From the IMG/VR virus record IMGVR_UViG_3300048033_000919, positions 1-45,318 of that record: DNA of 45,318 bases; one strand, given 5' to 3'. The position numbers were made by a program, and so were the translations under genes. Of the stretch, positions 1 to 7,237 are shown in pieces (within the stretch, counting starts at the first letter, position 1; each line of letters starts with the position of its first letter). Below the pieces are notes generated by a model, which had not been told where the DNA came from, searched no databases, and was given only the letters and a program-made list of their open reading frames with translations. This DNA comes from a virus.

Positions 1-191
1 TCGTTGCTGACCCATCTGCGCCTGATGCTTTCGTAGATGGCATTATGGAAGGCAAAGAGTGGGTTTGGGATAACGGAATTCTAAGGGAATCCACTATCAG
101 TGAATACCACGATGAAATAAAACATGCTAAATCTAAACAACTTGAAGAAGTGAAGTTGAGGTTATTCACCGACTTCATGCAGAAGTTATAA
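1..191 (+). CDS. 21: Prohead core protease gp21, C-terminal fragment
   Basis: Only the last 62 codons are present, read in the frame that begins at base 3 and ending at TAA 189-191. The visible part contains GKEWVWDNG and ends TDFMQKL. I recognise this as the C-terminal tail of the T4-type prohead core protease. Its position directly before the scaffold and capsid genes is the invariant 21-22-23 order of T4-like phages. gp21 is a serine protease that matures the prohead by cutting scaffold, capsid and internal proteins after (L/I)-x-E. The catalytic part lies upstream of the window, so nothing can be said about its active site. The identification rests on the tail sequence and on synteny. Confidence 0.85.
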   Translation, partial: VADPSAPDAFVDGIMEGKEWVWDNGILRESTISEYHDEIKHAKSKQLEEVKLRLFTDFMQKL

Positions 192-202
192 GTTTATAAG
201 AT

Positions 203-210
203 TATAAATA
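203..210 (+). promoter_or_regulatory. T4-type late promoter for gp22
   Basis: TATAAATA, the T4 late promoter consensus, lies 37 bases before the gp22 start and 12 bases after the gp21 stop. A strong ribosome binding site (AAAGGAG, 231-237) follows. In T4 this box is read by host RNA polymerase carrying gp55, which is encoded at 6648. Confidence 0.8.
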
Positions 211-246
211 AGAGTAAGTAGATAACTAAAAAAGGAGATTAATCTC

Positions 247-1347
247 ATGCTAAAAACATTCTCAGAGCAAATTGCTGAAGAAAAAGAAGTGATGACAGAA
301 GATACAGTATCAGAAGAGTTGGACGCGGTTCAAGCCTCTGAAGATGCAGTTGAAGAGGTTATCGCTGAAGATAAAACAGAAGAAGTCACAGAAGAAACTT
401 CTGAAGAAACTACTGAAGAAGTAGTTGCTGAAGAAGCGACTGAAGAAGACCTCGAAGAAGCAAAGAAATCTGTCAAGTCTGAAGAAGAAGACGAAGACGA
501 AGATGACGATGCTGAAGACGAAGAAGATGGTGATGATGATGAAGAAGAGGAAGCCGAAGAAGGTAAACTCTATGCATCCGCCAAGAAAAAGAAAATGAAA
601 GAAGAAGTAGAAGAAATGAAAGTAGATATGAAGGCTGATGTCGATGCTCTACTTACAGGTTCTGATGCAGAACTTTCAGAAGAATTTAAAGATAAAGCGA
701 CTACTATCTTTGAAGCGGCAGTCAAAGCAAAAGTATCAGAAAGCATTGACAGCATCGTAGAAAAGACAGAAGCAGAATACGAAGCCAAACTTGAAGAAGC
801 CCGTGAAGAACTGGCTGTTAAAGTTGACGATTATCTAAACTACGTTGTTGAAGCGTGGGTACAAGATAACGCACTTGCTATCGAAAAAGGTATTCGTACT
901 GAAATCGCAGAAGAATTTATGGCTGGGTTGAAAAATCTTTTCGTAGAGAACTACATTGATGTTCCTGAAGAGAAAGCAGACCTTGTTGACGAACTTGCTA
1001 CAAAGTCGGATGACCTTGAAGCAAAATTGAACGAAGAATTTGAGAAGTCCGTTGCCATGAAAAAAGAACTAGACGAATTCAAAGCAGAAAAGGCACTTTC
1101 TGAAGCAACAACTGGTCTCGTAGACGTTGATGCTGATAAATTGCGTTCTCTCGCTGAAGGAGTTGAGTTTGAGACTATTGACCAGTACCGTGAGAAGTTA
1201 GAAACTATCAAGGAATCATATTTCCCTAAAGTAAGGGCGACTGGCGCAGAAAAAGAAGAAAGCATTGACGATGGTGCGGCACCTAAAAAAGAGTTGTCGG
1301 AATCAATGTCAGTATATGCTAGAACTCTTTCAAGCATGAGGAAGTAA
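247..1347 (+). CDS. 22: Prohead core scaffolding protein gp22
   Basis: This 366-aa protein forms the inner scaffold of the prohead and is degraded by gp21 during maturation. It lies between gp21 and gp23, as in T4. The N-terminus MLKTFSEQIAEE resembles T4 gp22 and the T4 capsid-targeting sequence, with an I-A-E site at 9-11. Residues about 40-110 are an extremely acidic, low-complexity Glu/Asp stretch that has no equivalent in T4 gp22 as I remember it. The rest is predicted helix and coiled coil rich in E, A and K. It is longer than T4 gp22 (269 aa), mostly because of the acidic stretch. AAAGGAG with a 9-base spacer fixes the start. The C-terminus (SVYARTLSSM) matches the T4 pattern. Confidence 0.9.
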   Translation: MLKTFSEQIAEEKEVMTEDTVSEELDAVQASEDAVEEVIAEDKTEEVTEETSEETTEEVVAEEATEEDLEEAKKSVKSEEEDEDEDDDAEDEEDGDDDEEEEAEEGKLYASAKKKKMKEEVEEMKVDMKADVDALLTGSDAELSEEFKDKATTIFEAAVKAKVSESIDSIVEKTEAEYEAKLEEAREELAVKVDDYLNYVVEAWVQDNALAIEKGIRTEIAEEFMAGLKNLFVENYIDVPEEKADLVDELATKSDDLEAKLNEEFEKSVAMKKELDEFKAEKALSEATTGLVDVDADKLRSLAEGVEFETIDQYREKLETIKESYFPKVRATGAEKEESIDDGAAPKKELSESMSVYARTLSSMRK

Positions 1348-1352
1348 GTCCG

Positions 1353-1360
1353 TATAAATA
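1353..1360 (+). promoter_or_regulatory. T4-type late promoter for gp23
   Basis: TATAAATA sits 6 bases after the gp22 stop and 75 bases before the gp23 start. It would give the major capsid gene its own strong late transcript. The Shine-Dalgarno AAAGGAG is at 1419-1425. Confidence 0.8.
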
Positions 1361-1434
1361 GTATTACGAACAGACTTCGGAATGTTTTTATTAACAGTTA
1401 AAACTAATATCTAACTTTAAAGGAGATAACAGAT

Positions 1435-2694
1435 ATGTATCTATCAGAAGAATCCCAAAAAAAGTGGGAGCCAATCCTTGAGCATGCCGATGCACCAGCG
1501 ATTGCCGACCCATACAAAAAAGCGGTAACTGCCGTACTCTTGGAAAACCAAGAAAAAGCAATCCGTGAACAGAATGAGCAAATGGGCTTGTTCGAAGCAG
1601 GTCCTCTAAACCAGACTGCTAACGTAAATAACTTTGACCCCGTACTGATTTCATTGGTACGCCGTTCAATGCCACAACTCATTGCATATGACGTTGCAGG
1701 TGTTCAGCCTATGACTGCACCTACAGGTCTTATCTTTGCAATGCGTGCCAAAGACGGTGCAGGCAATGAAGTATTCTACAACGAAGCCGACACAGACTTC
1801 GCTGGTGCAGGTACTCATGCTTCTACAGGTGGCGAAATGGCTGCTGACCCAGATGGCGCAGGTACTGAATTCACAACTGGTACTGGTATGACAACTGGCG
1901 CAGGCGAAGCACTTGGTGCATCAGGCGGCGGTACATTCAACGAAATGCAATTCTCAGTAGAGAAGATTTCTGTTGAAGCCAAAACTCGTGCATTGAAAGC
2001 AGAATACACTGTTGAACTCGCACAAGACTTGAAAGCAGTTCATGGTCTTGACGCAGAAACAGAACTGGCAAACATCTTGTCAGGCGAAATTCTTGCTGAA
2101 ATCAACCGCGAAGTTATGCGTACAATCTATCGTTCTGCTAAACTCGGTGGTAACTCAGGTGCATTCGACCTTACTAACGATTCCGACGGCCGTTGGTCAG
2201 TTGAGCGTTACAAAGGCTTGATGTTCCAAATCGAGCGTGAAGCAAACGCTATTGCTAAAGAAACTCGCCGTGGTAAAGGTAACTTTATCATCTGTTCATC
2301 TGATGTTGCCTCAGCATTGGCAGCCGCAGGTGTTATGGATTATAACCCAGCCCTTAACACTAACCTTAATGTAGACACTACTGGCAACACATTTGCTGGT
2401 GTTCTTAACGGTAAGACCCGTGTATACGTTGACCCATATGCATCTGGTGACTTTGTTGTTACTGGTTACAAAGGTGACAGCGCATACGATGCAGGTATCT
2501 TCTACTGCCCATACGTACCACTACAGATGGTTCGTGCAGTTGGTGAGAACACATTCCAGCCTAAGATTGGATTTAAGACACGCTACGGCATGGTCGCAAA
2601 CCCATTCGCAGAAGGCGGAACAGCAGGTGCAGGCGCATTGAACACACGTTCAAACGTTTACTACAGAGGTTTCTCAGTAAGCAACCTTCTATAA
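1435..2694 (+). CDS. 23: Major capsid protein gp23
   Basis: This 419-aa protein is the HK97-fold hexamer-forming shell protein of the T4-like head. It follows gp21 and gp22 in the canonical order, has its own late promoter and a strong Shine-Dalgarno, and is followed by a strong terminator, as expected for the most abundant virion protein. Recognisable gp23 segments include the FDPVLISLVRR region near residue 68, PMTAPTGLIFAMRA near 93, and the C-terminal GFKTRYGMVANPF. It is shorter than T4 gp23 (521 aa), as in other marine T4-like phages. A gp21-type site, L-F-E then A, at residues 52-55 is a plausible propeptide cut; this cut is inferred. No gp24 paralogue is seen in the window. Confidence 0.96.
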   Translation: MYLSEESQKKWEPILEHADAPAIADPYKKAVTAVLLENQEKAIREQNEQMGLFEAGPLNQTANVNNFDPVLISLVRRSMPQLIAYDVAGVQPMTAPTGLIFAMRAKDGAGNEVFYNEADTDFAGAGTHASTGGEMAADPDGAGTEFTTGTGMTTGAGEALGASGGGTFNEMQFSVEKISVEAKTRALKAEYTVELAQDLKAVHGLDAETELANILSGEILAEINREVMRTIYRSAKLGGNSGAFDLTNDSDGRWSVERYKGLMFQIEREANAIAKETRRGKGNFIICSSDVASALAAAGVMDYNPALNTNLNVDTTGNTFAGVLNGKTRVYVDPYASGDFVVTGYKGDSAYDAGIFYCPYVPLQMVRAVGENTFQPKIGFKTRYGMVANPFAEGGTAGAGALNTRSNVYYRGFSVSNLL

Positions 2695-2725
2695 TAAGAG
2701 TAGAGTTTAATCTACCTACTTTAAA

Positions 2726-2754
2726 GGGGCGGTCTTCGGACTGCCCCTTTTTTT
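2726..2754 (+). terminator. Rho-independent terminator after gp23
   Basis: A 9-bp stem (GGGGCGGTC / GACTGCCCC, one G-U pair) is capped by a UUCG tetraloop at 2735-2738 and followed by seven T. It lies 31 bases after the gp23 stop and directly before the next late promoter, so it insulates the capsid transcript. Confidence 0.95.
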
Positions 2755-2759
2755 ATGCT

Positions 2760-2767
2760 TATAAATA
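2760..2767 (+). promoter_or_regulatory. T4-type late promoter
   Basis: TATAAATA follows the gp23 terminator by 5 bases. The extended context TTATAAATAGTAGTGA is nearly repeated at the 3504 promoter. It would start transcription of the small protein and tail-tube-like gene. Confidence 0.78.
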
Positions 2768-2799
2768 GTAGTGAGCAAACTATTAATAGGGTCGCAATA

Positions 2800-3012
2800 A
2801 TGTCTGATAGCGGTTTAATATTAATCCAAGATTTGATTGATAGTAAACTACGAAAAGAAAAAGAGTTGAAGTTTTACCAAGAAGAACTTGATAAACTTCA
2901 GACGAAAATGTGGTGGGTTAGAAAAGAAATCAATCTAACTGAAACTATCATCGACATTATTGAGAAAGAAAAAGTTATGGACCTACAAGAACACATTAGG
3001 AAAAAGAGATGA
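2800..3012 (+). CDS. Small coiled-coil protein, unknown function
   Basis: I do not recognise this 70-aa protein (MSDSGLILIQ...). It is highly charged, with a heptad-like Lys/Glu/Leu pattern from about residue 15 to 60 that suggests one long helix or coiled coil, and it ends in RKKR. An upstream in-frame ATG at 2755 lies inside the terminator and upstream of the late promoter, so it cannot be used on the late transcript. The ATG at 2800 is therefore preferred, although its Shine-Dalgarno (AGGG) is weak. The stop overlaps the start of the tail-tube-like gene by 4 bases (ATGA), so the two are probably translationally coupled and expressed late. Confidence 0.6.
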   Translation: MSDSGLILIQDLIDSKLRKEKELKFYQEELDKLQTKMWWVRKEINLTETIIDIIEKEKVMDLQEHIRKKR

Positions 3013-3497
3013 GTGCAAATCAACCAACCAACATGAATAACGCTTCAGTGAACAACTTTAAGTTTGTCATGGCGAAGATTCCTGAGATTGAATATTTCTG
3101 CCAGTCAGTTAATATTCCATCTATTACAATGGGAGAAGCAATTCAACCAAACCCACTTATAGATAGACCAATACCTGGTGATAAATTGACTTTTGGTGAA
3201 TTGTCGATTGAATTTATTATTGATGAAGAACTACGTTCATACGAAGCACTTCATAATTGGATGAAGTCTATCACTACACCAGAAACTACAAATCAATATG
3301 CTGGCGAAAGTTCTGTATACACAGATGCCGCATTGATTGTTACAACAAACTCATCAAACCCATTGCTAGAAATTACTTTCAGAGATATATTCCCAACATC
3401 TTTAGGTGACTTGAACTTTTCTACAGGTGGAAATGCAGACCCTTTGATTGGTGATGCATCATTCAGATTTAGGTCATATGAAATAAGGCGTCTATAA
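3009..3497 (+). CDS. Tail-tube-fold protein (gp19/gp54 superfamily)
   Basis: This 162-aa protein shows the pattern of T4-type tail tube proteins: FKFVMAKIPE near residue 17, a CQSVNIPSITM strand, PIPGDKLTFGELSIEF around 54-69, an HNWM helix near 82, and the C-terminal FRDIFPTSLGDL that parallels KGLWPTNVGELQL of T4 gp19. Such proteins stack as hexameric rings to form the tail tube or its ends. The expected gp19 gene normally sits before gp20, which is outside this window. This copy may therefore be a tube initiator or terminator, or the product called gp3 at this locus in some marine phages. It is coupled to the small upstream gene and followed by the uvsY late promoter. The fold assignment is firm. 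The exact T4 counterpart is not. Confidence 0.7.
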   Translation: MSANQPTNMNNASVNNFKFVMAKIPEIEYFCQSVNIPSITMGEAIQPNPLIDRPIPGDKLTFGELSIEFIIDEELRSYEALHNWMKSITTPETTNQYAGESSVYTDAALIVTTNSSNPLLEITFRDIFPTSLGDLNFSTGGNADPLIGDASFRFRSYEIRRL

Positions 3498-3503
3498 AAC
3501 TGT

Positions 3504-3511
3504 TATAAATA
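3504..3511 (+). promoter_or_regulatory. T4-type late promoter before uvsY
   Basis: TATAAATA sits 6 bases after the tail-tube gene stop and 46 bases before uvsY. The flank GTTATAAATAGTAGTGAACA closely matches the box at 2760, which suggests an extended late promoter consensus. A late promoter for recombination genes also occurs in T4 near uvsY. Confidence 0.75.
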
Positions 3512-3557
3512 GTAGTGAACAGAACATATTACATAATGTTAAATAATGAGGTAAATT

Positions 3558-3992
3558 ATGAAATTAGAAGAAATACAGAACTTGTGGTTTGAAGATTGTA
3601 AAATAGAGGATGACATGCTAGATGAAGAAGCATTAAAAATTCCTCGTCTTCACCAAAAATACTATAAAATCTACACTAATGAAAGATTGCTACTGAAGAA
3701 GTTGCAAGCAGACTTGAAAATCTTTCAGCAAATCAAATACGAATACTATAGCGGAGAGATGGCGCAAGAAGACCTTGCTGAACAAGGTTGGGAACCATTC
3801 TACAAAAAAGTCCTTAAAGCAGACATTGCCCGCTATGTCGATTCCGACAAACAAATCATAGAGCGTACTCTAAAGATTGCCCATCAACAAGAAAAAGTAG
3901 AATTTTGCGACAATATCATTCGCAGTTTGAGAGACCGTGGGTTTCTCATTAAAAATGCGATTGACTGGCGTAGATTTACAAACGGTGCTTAA
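3558..3992 (+). CDS. uvsY: Recombination mediator UvsY
   Basis: The 144-aa protein matches T4 UvsY (137 aa) in length and in pattern: an N-terminal Leu-Trp helix (MKLEEIQNLWFEDC), a central basic/aromatic segment with KYYKIYTNE near 34, and the C-terminal segment ending near IDWRRFTNGA. UvsY forms hexamers that load the UvsX recombinase onto gp32-coated single-stranded DNA during recombination-dependent replication. It is directly followed by uvsW with a one-base overlap (TAATG), as in T4. UvsX itself is encoded far downstream at 28669. The start is set by GAGG at 3548-3551. Confidence 0.9.
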   Translation: MKLEEIQNLWFEDCKIEDDMLDEEALKIPRLHQKYYKIYTNERLLLKKLQADLKIFQQIKYEYYSGEMAQEDLAEQGWEPFYKKVLKADIARYVDSDKQIIERTLKIAHQQEKVEFCDNIIRSLRDRGFLIKNAIDWRRFTNGA

Positions 3993-5437
3993 TGGAAAAA
4001 ATTGTTATACAGAAACATGACGAAGTTCATGTCAAGGTTATCTGTGAGGCAGGAACAGCGTATGAGATACAAGACTATTTCACGTTTCTAGTTCCTGGTT
4101 ATCAGTTTATGCCCTCATATCGTAATAAGATATGGGATGGGAAAATACGTCTGTATAACGTCTACACAAAGACACTGTATATGGGATTAGTTGAGTACCT
4201 AGTCAAGTTTGCTAATGAACGTGATTATGAGATAGAATTTGACGGACTTGAGCAGGCAGATGAGTTTTCGCTATTTGAAGCAAAAGAGTTTGCAGAGACG
4301 TTAGGTCTACCATTTGCACCAAGAGATTATCAGTATAAAGCATTTGTTCATTCAGTAAGAAACAGACGCAGTTTACTGTTGTCACCAACAGCATCAGGTA
4401 AATCGCTGATTATCTATTTGCTTGTACGTTGGTTTCATGCAAAGACACTTATCATTGTACCTACTACCTCACTTGTACATCAACTTGTTTCTGACTTTAA
4501 AGACTATGGTTGGGAGAGTGACGAAAACTGTCACAAAGTTATGGCGGGTATTGACAAGGTTTCAGATAAGCAAGTTATTGTATCGACATGGCAGTCAGTA
4601 TACAAACTAAACCAAGAATACTTTGACCAGTTTGATGTTGTGATTGGCGATGAAGCACACTTATTCAAAGCGAAGTCTCTAATGACATTGCTTGAGAAAA
4701 TGAAGGATTGCAAATATCGCTTTGGTCTAACAGGCACCTTAGACGGAACACAAACGCACAAATTAGTCTTAGAGGGTTTATTTGGACCTGTTAAAAAGGT
4801 TACATCAACAAAAGAGTTGATGGATAATAAACAATTAGCAGACTTCAGAATTAAAGCACTTGCGCTAAATTACTCAGACGCAGAGAGACAAGAAGTCACT
4901 AAAATGAAGTATCAGCAAGAAATGGATTTTCTTGTAAGACATGAAAAGAGAAATAGGTTCATAAGAAACTTGACAATCAGCCAAGAAGGTAATACACTAT
5001 TACTCTTTCAATTTGTAGAGAAGCACGGAAGGGTGCTTTTTGATGATATAAATAATAGAGTAGGGGATAAGAGAAAAGTATTTTTTATCCACGGTGGTAC
5101 AGACGCAGAAGACCGTGAAGAGATTAGAAAGATTACAGAACAGTCTGAAGACGCAATCATTGTTGCATCATTCGGTACTTTCTCAACAGGAATCAACATT
5201 CGTAATCTTCATAACATTATCTTTGCATCACCTTCGAAGTCTCGTATCAGAAATCTTCAATCTATCGGTCGTGGCTTGCGATTGAGCGAAAGCAAGAAAG
5301 TTGCTACACTGTATGATATAGTTGATGATTTGAAATGGAAGTCTCGTAAGAATTTTACACTAGAGCATTTCCTAGAGAGAATGAAAGCATATAATGAAGA
5401 AAAATTTAAAGTTAAACTATACAAGATTGAGATATGA
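3992..5437 (+). CDS. uvsW: ATP-dependent DNA/RNA helicase UvsW
   Basis: The 481-aa protein is a superfamily 2 helicase. Walker A is SPTASGKS (131-138), the DEAH box is at 220-223, and motif VI reads QSIGRGLRL near residue 427. The N-terminal 110 residues match the small DNA-binding domain of UvsW (FMPSYRNKIWDGKIRLYN). In T4 it unwinds R-loops and branched intermediates and drives the switch from origin-dependent to recombination-dependent replication. It overlaps uvsY by one base and the next gene by four, so the three form one operon. T4 UvsW is slightly longer. Confidence 0.94.
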   Translation: MEKIVIQKHDEVHVKVICEAGTAYEIQDYFTFLVPGYQFMPSYRNKIWDGKIRLYNVYTKTLYMGLVEYLVKFANERDYEIEFDGLEQADEFSLFEAKEFAETLGLPFAPRDYQYKAFVHSVRNRRSLLLSPTASGKSLIIYLLVRWFHAKTLIIVPTTSLVHQLVSDFKDYGWESDENCHKVMAGIDKVSDKQVIVSTWQSVYKLNQEYFDQFDVVIGDEAHLFKAKSLMTLLEKMKDCKYRFGLTGTLDGTQTHKLVLEGLFGPVKKVTSTKELMDNKQLADFRIKALALNYSDAERQEVTKMKYQQEMDFLVRHEKRNRFIRNLTISQEGNTLLLFQFVEKHGRVLFDDINNRVGDKRKVFFIHGGTDAEDREEIRKITEQSEDAIIVASFGTFSTGINIRNLHNIIFASPSKSRIRNLQSIGRGLRLSESKKVATLYDIVDDLKWKSRKNFTLEHFLERMKAYNEEKFKVKLYKIEI

Positions 5438-5868
5438 AAGTTACTAGTAAACAAGGTGTCAAAATAATCAAACTGACCAATATGGAAGATTTGGTCGGAG
5501 AGGTATTCTCTGGCGAAGACCCATCAGGTCAACAGTGTATCTTAATCAAGGATGCGTTCTTAGTCAGTATTCTAAATGGTGCTGACCCGTCTAACAGTTT
5601 GATGAATGTCACACCGTTCTCACCCTTGTCAGATGATGATTTCATCCCTATATACTACGACAGTATTGTAACGATGTTCAATGCGAAGAAATCGTTTGTC
5701 GAATATTATAATGGGATTAGAAAGAAGTGGAAAAATCTACCAGAACCAGTAGATGAATTTAAGACTACTTCTGAACATTTAGATGAAATCGAAGAACCCT
5801 CAGATGAGCAACTAGACTTGTTAGAAGCGATGTTGAGAATGAATAAAGGTGATGGGACTATACACTAA
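5434..5868 (+). CDS. Small beta-rich (Sm-like) protein, unknown function
   Basis: This 144-aa protein is not one I can name. Its first 75 residues look like a small beta-barrel: a short strand with IIKLTNMEDLVGEV, a glycine-rich turn, CILIKDAFLVSIL, then FSPLSDDDFIPIYYDSIVTMF. The order resembles Sm-like proteins and resembles the separate protein at 23093 (FLRLQTGEEII ... CAVLVPQQ ... MPWMPYA). The C-terminal 40 residues are acidic (DEIEEPSDEQLDLLEAML). It overlaps uvsW by four bases and the oxygenase by one, so it is co-translated with the recombination operon. The Sm-like relationship is inferred from the pattern alone. Confidence 0.55.
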   Translation: MKVTSKQGVKIIKLTNMEDLVGEVFSGEDPSGQQCILIKDAFLVSILNGADPSNSLMNVTPFSPLSDDDFIPIYYDSIVTMFNAKKSFVEYYNGIRKKWKNLPEPVDEFKTTSEHLDEIEEPSDEQLDLLEAMLRMNKGDGTIH

Positions 5869-6425
5869 TGAATAACTTAACAAATATACCATATCGTGTT
5901 TACTCAATTAAAGAACACAAAAAGATAAAGAACAGTCTACTAAAGATTATTGAGAATGACCCACTAGGTGAGACTGCATTTAATATTTCTAGGGTTGATT
6001 TCTATAGAAGACAGAATACACCTGGTGGTGATAATCCGTCAAACTCTGAATACATGCAAAAATTACTGCCTGTAATACAGCCGTCAGTAGATAAATTTGT
6101 AAGAAAGTTTTCACATGATAGTGAAATAAACTTTAAACACTATGATATCGTAAACTTTTGGTATCAGCAATATACTCATATGCAAAAGCATCAATGGCAC
6201 ATTCATGGTAAATGCGACATATCATTAGTATATTACTTAGAACTGCCTAACGGCAGTTCACCTACGGTGTTTAAAGATTTTAATGGGGGAGTTGTTAAAC
6301 CTGATGCGAAAGAGGGCGACTTACTTGTGTTTCCATCATTCGTACCTCACTGTTCTCCTCCAGTGTTGACAAACACTAGAAAATCTATCATAGCAATCAA
6401 TCTTACCCTTGATGAGAGTTATTAA
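5868..6425 (+). CDS. 2OG-Fe(II) oxygenase family protein
   Basis: The 185-aa protein fits the putative 2OG-Fe(II) oxygenase family common in marine T4-like phages. The metal-site region is QWHIHGKCD with H111 and H113, followed by the typical SLVYYLELP strand. The second conserved block is KEGDLLVFPSFVPHCSPP with the distal histidine H161, and the 2-oxoglutarate-binding arginine is R171 in TRKSIIAIN. All key positions are present, so activity is plausible. The substrate (protein, nucleic acid or small molecule) cannot be read from sequence. It is the last gene of the uvsY-uvsW operon. A leftward promoter lies just after its stop and would make RNA antisense to it. Confidence 0.78.
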   Translation: MNNLTNIPYRVYSIKEHKKIKNSLLKIIENDPLGETAFNISRVDFYRRQNTPGGDNPSNSEYMQKLLPVIQPSVDKFVRKFSHDSEINFKHYDIVNFWYQQYTHMQKHQWHIHGKCDISLVYYLELPNGSSPTVFKDFNGGVVKPDAKEGDLLVFPSFVPHCSPPVLTNTRKSIIAINLTLDESY

Positions 6426-6460
6426 TAGATACAATAAGATATTATCATCTCAACATCTGT

Positions 6461-6489
6461 AATATACTACATTGTCAAGGGAAAGTCAA
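6461..6489 (-). promoter_or_regulatory. Leftward (antisense) sigma70-like promoter
   Basis: On the minus strand the sequence reads TTGACT (6489-6484), a 17-base spacer, and TATATT (6466-6461). This is the same -35, spacer and -10 used by the rightward promoters at 14321 and 16744. Transcription would run left into genes that all read rightward, so the product would be antisense to the oxygenase and possibly further. No supported leftward gene is visible. It is divergent to the gp55 promoter 69 bases away. Confidence 0.5.
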
Positions 6490-6557
6490 GGGAAAAGTGC
6501 AAAAGTTTTCAACAAATACCAAAATAATTTATTTTACCAAAAAAATGTACAATTCCC

Positions 6558-6586
6558 TTGACATTTAACCAGGAATGTTGTATATT
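6558..6586 (+). promoter_or_regulatory. Sigma70-like promoter for gp55
   Basis: TTGACA (6558-6563), a 17-base spacer and TATATT (6581-6586), preceded by CCC and an A/T-rich tract that could act as an UP element. It starts the gp55-gp47-gp46 unit and should be read by unmodified host polymerase, as expected for early or middle expression of the late sigma factor. The 222-base gap 6426-6647 holds only this promoter, the divergent one and a GTCAAGGGAAA direct repeat. Confidence 0.8.
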
Positions 6587-6647
6587 GTGAACTATATTAT
6601 ACATCCAAGCGTGGGAGGTATCTACCCAAAACAGGAGAAACTGAATT

Positions 6648-7235
6648 ATGACAAAGAAAAAAAGCAACCACTATGTGGACAATAAAAAATTCTTAGAGGC
6701 ACTTAAGGATTATAAAGAAGCAGTAAATGACGCAGAAGCGTCTGGTGACGATAGACCAAGAGTGCCCGAATACGTTGGAGAATGTTTCTTACTGATTGCA
6801 CAGCGACTATCTTATCGTCCCAACTTTATGAATTACACGTTTAAAGATGATATGATTTCAGATGGTATTGAAAACTGTCTTGCATACATCGATAACTTTA
6901 ATCCAGAAAAATCAAATAATCCTTTTGCATATTTTACACAAATTATCTATTATGCTTACCTTAGACGCATTCAGAAAGAAAAGCGTCAAACGTATATTAA
7001 GTATAAAGCGACAGAGAAAGCAAACATTTTTGGTGAACTCGCTGAACACGCAGACGATATTGAAGAAATTCACTATATCTCAAACGGTCACATGGAAGAA
7101 TTTATCGGCGACTACGAAGAGACAAAGCGCAAGAAAAACGAAAAACGTAAACAACGTGGTATAGAAAAACTTCTTGCCGAGCAAGAACTAGCGGAGCAAG
7201 AAGCAGAAAATTTGAATAACTCTGAAGAGGACTAA
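6648..7235 (+). CDS. 55: Late-transcription sigma factor gp55
   Basis: The 195-aa protein matches T4 gp55 (185 aa), the minimal sigma factor that directs host RNA polymerase to TATAAATA late promoters. Recognisable elements are YVGECFLLIAQRLSYRPNFMNY near 42-63, DDMISDGIENCLAYIDNFNP (sigma region 2-like, near 67-86), and NPFAYFTQIIYYAYLRRIQKEKRQ near 91-114. The C-terminal 60 residues are highly charged, as in other gp55 proteins, which use their C-terminus to contact the gp45 sliding clamp. Seven TATAAATA boxes at gene ends or in intergenic gaps in this window are its expected targets. It has its own sigma70-like promoter and is two bases from gp47. Confidence 0.92.
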   Translation: MTKKKSNHYVDNKKFLEALKDYKEAVNDAEASGDDRPRVPEYVGECFLLIAQRLSYRPNFMNYTFKDDMISDGIENCLAYIDNFNPEKSNNPFAYFTQIIYYAYLRRIQKEKRQTYIKYKATEKANIFGELAEHADDIEEIHYISNGHMEEFIGDYEETKRKKNEKRKQRGIEKLLAEQELAEQEAENLNNSEED

Positions 7236-7237
7236 TT

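Noticed and set aside
570-1682. Leftward ORFs opposite gp22 and gp23 (570-788, 951-1337, 1404-1682)
   Set aside because: They mirror the acidic codon composition of gp22 and the codon bias of gp23, lack ribosome binding sites and resemble no protein.
2755-2799. Upstream ATG at 2755 for the small coiled-coil gene
   Set aside because: It lies before the late promoter start and next to the T-run of the gp23 terminator; the ATG at 2800 is inside the late transcript.
5047-5054. TATAAATA inside uvsW (also 35603-35610 and 43018-43025)
   Set aside because: These lie deep in coding regions without a suitable gene start downstream; such boxes are expected by chance in A/T-rich DNA.
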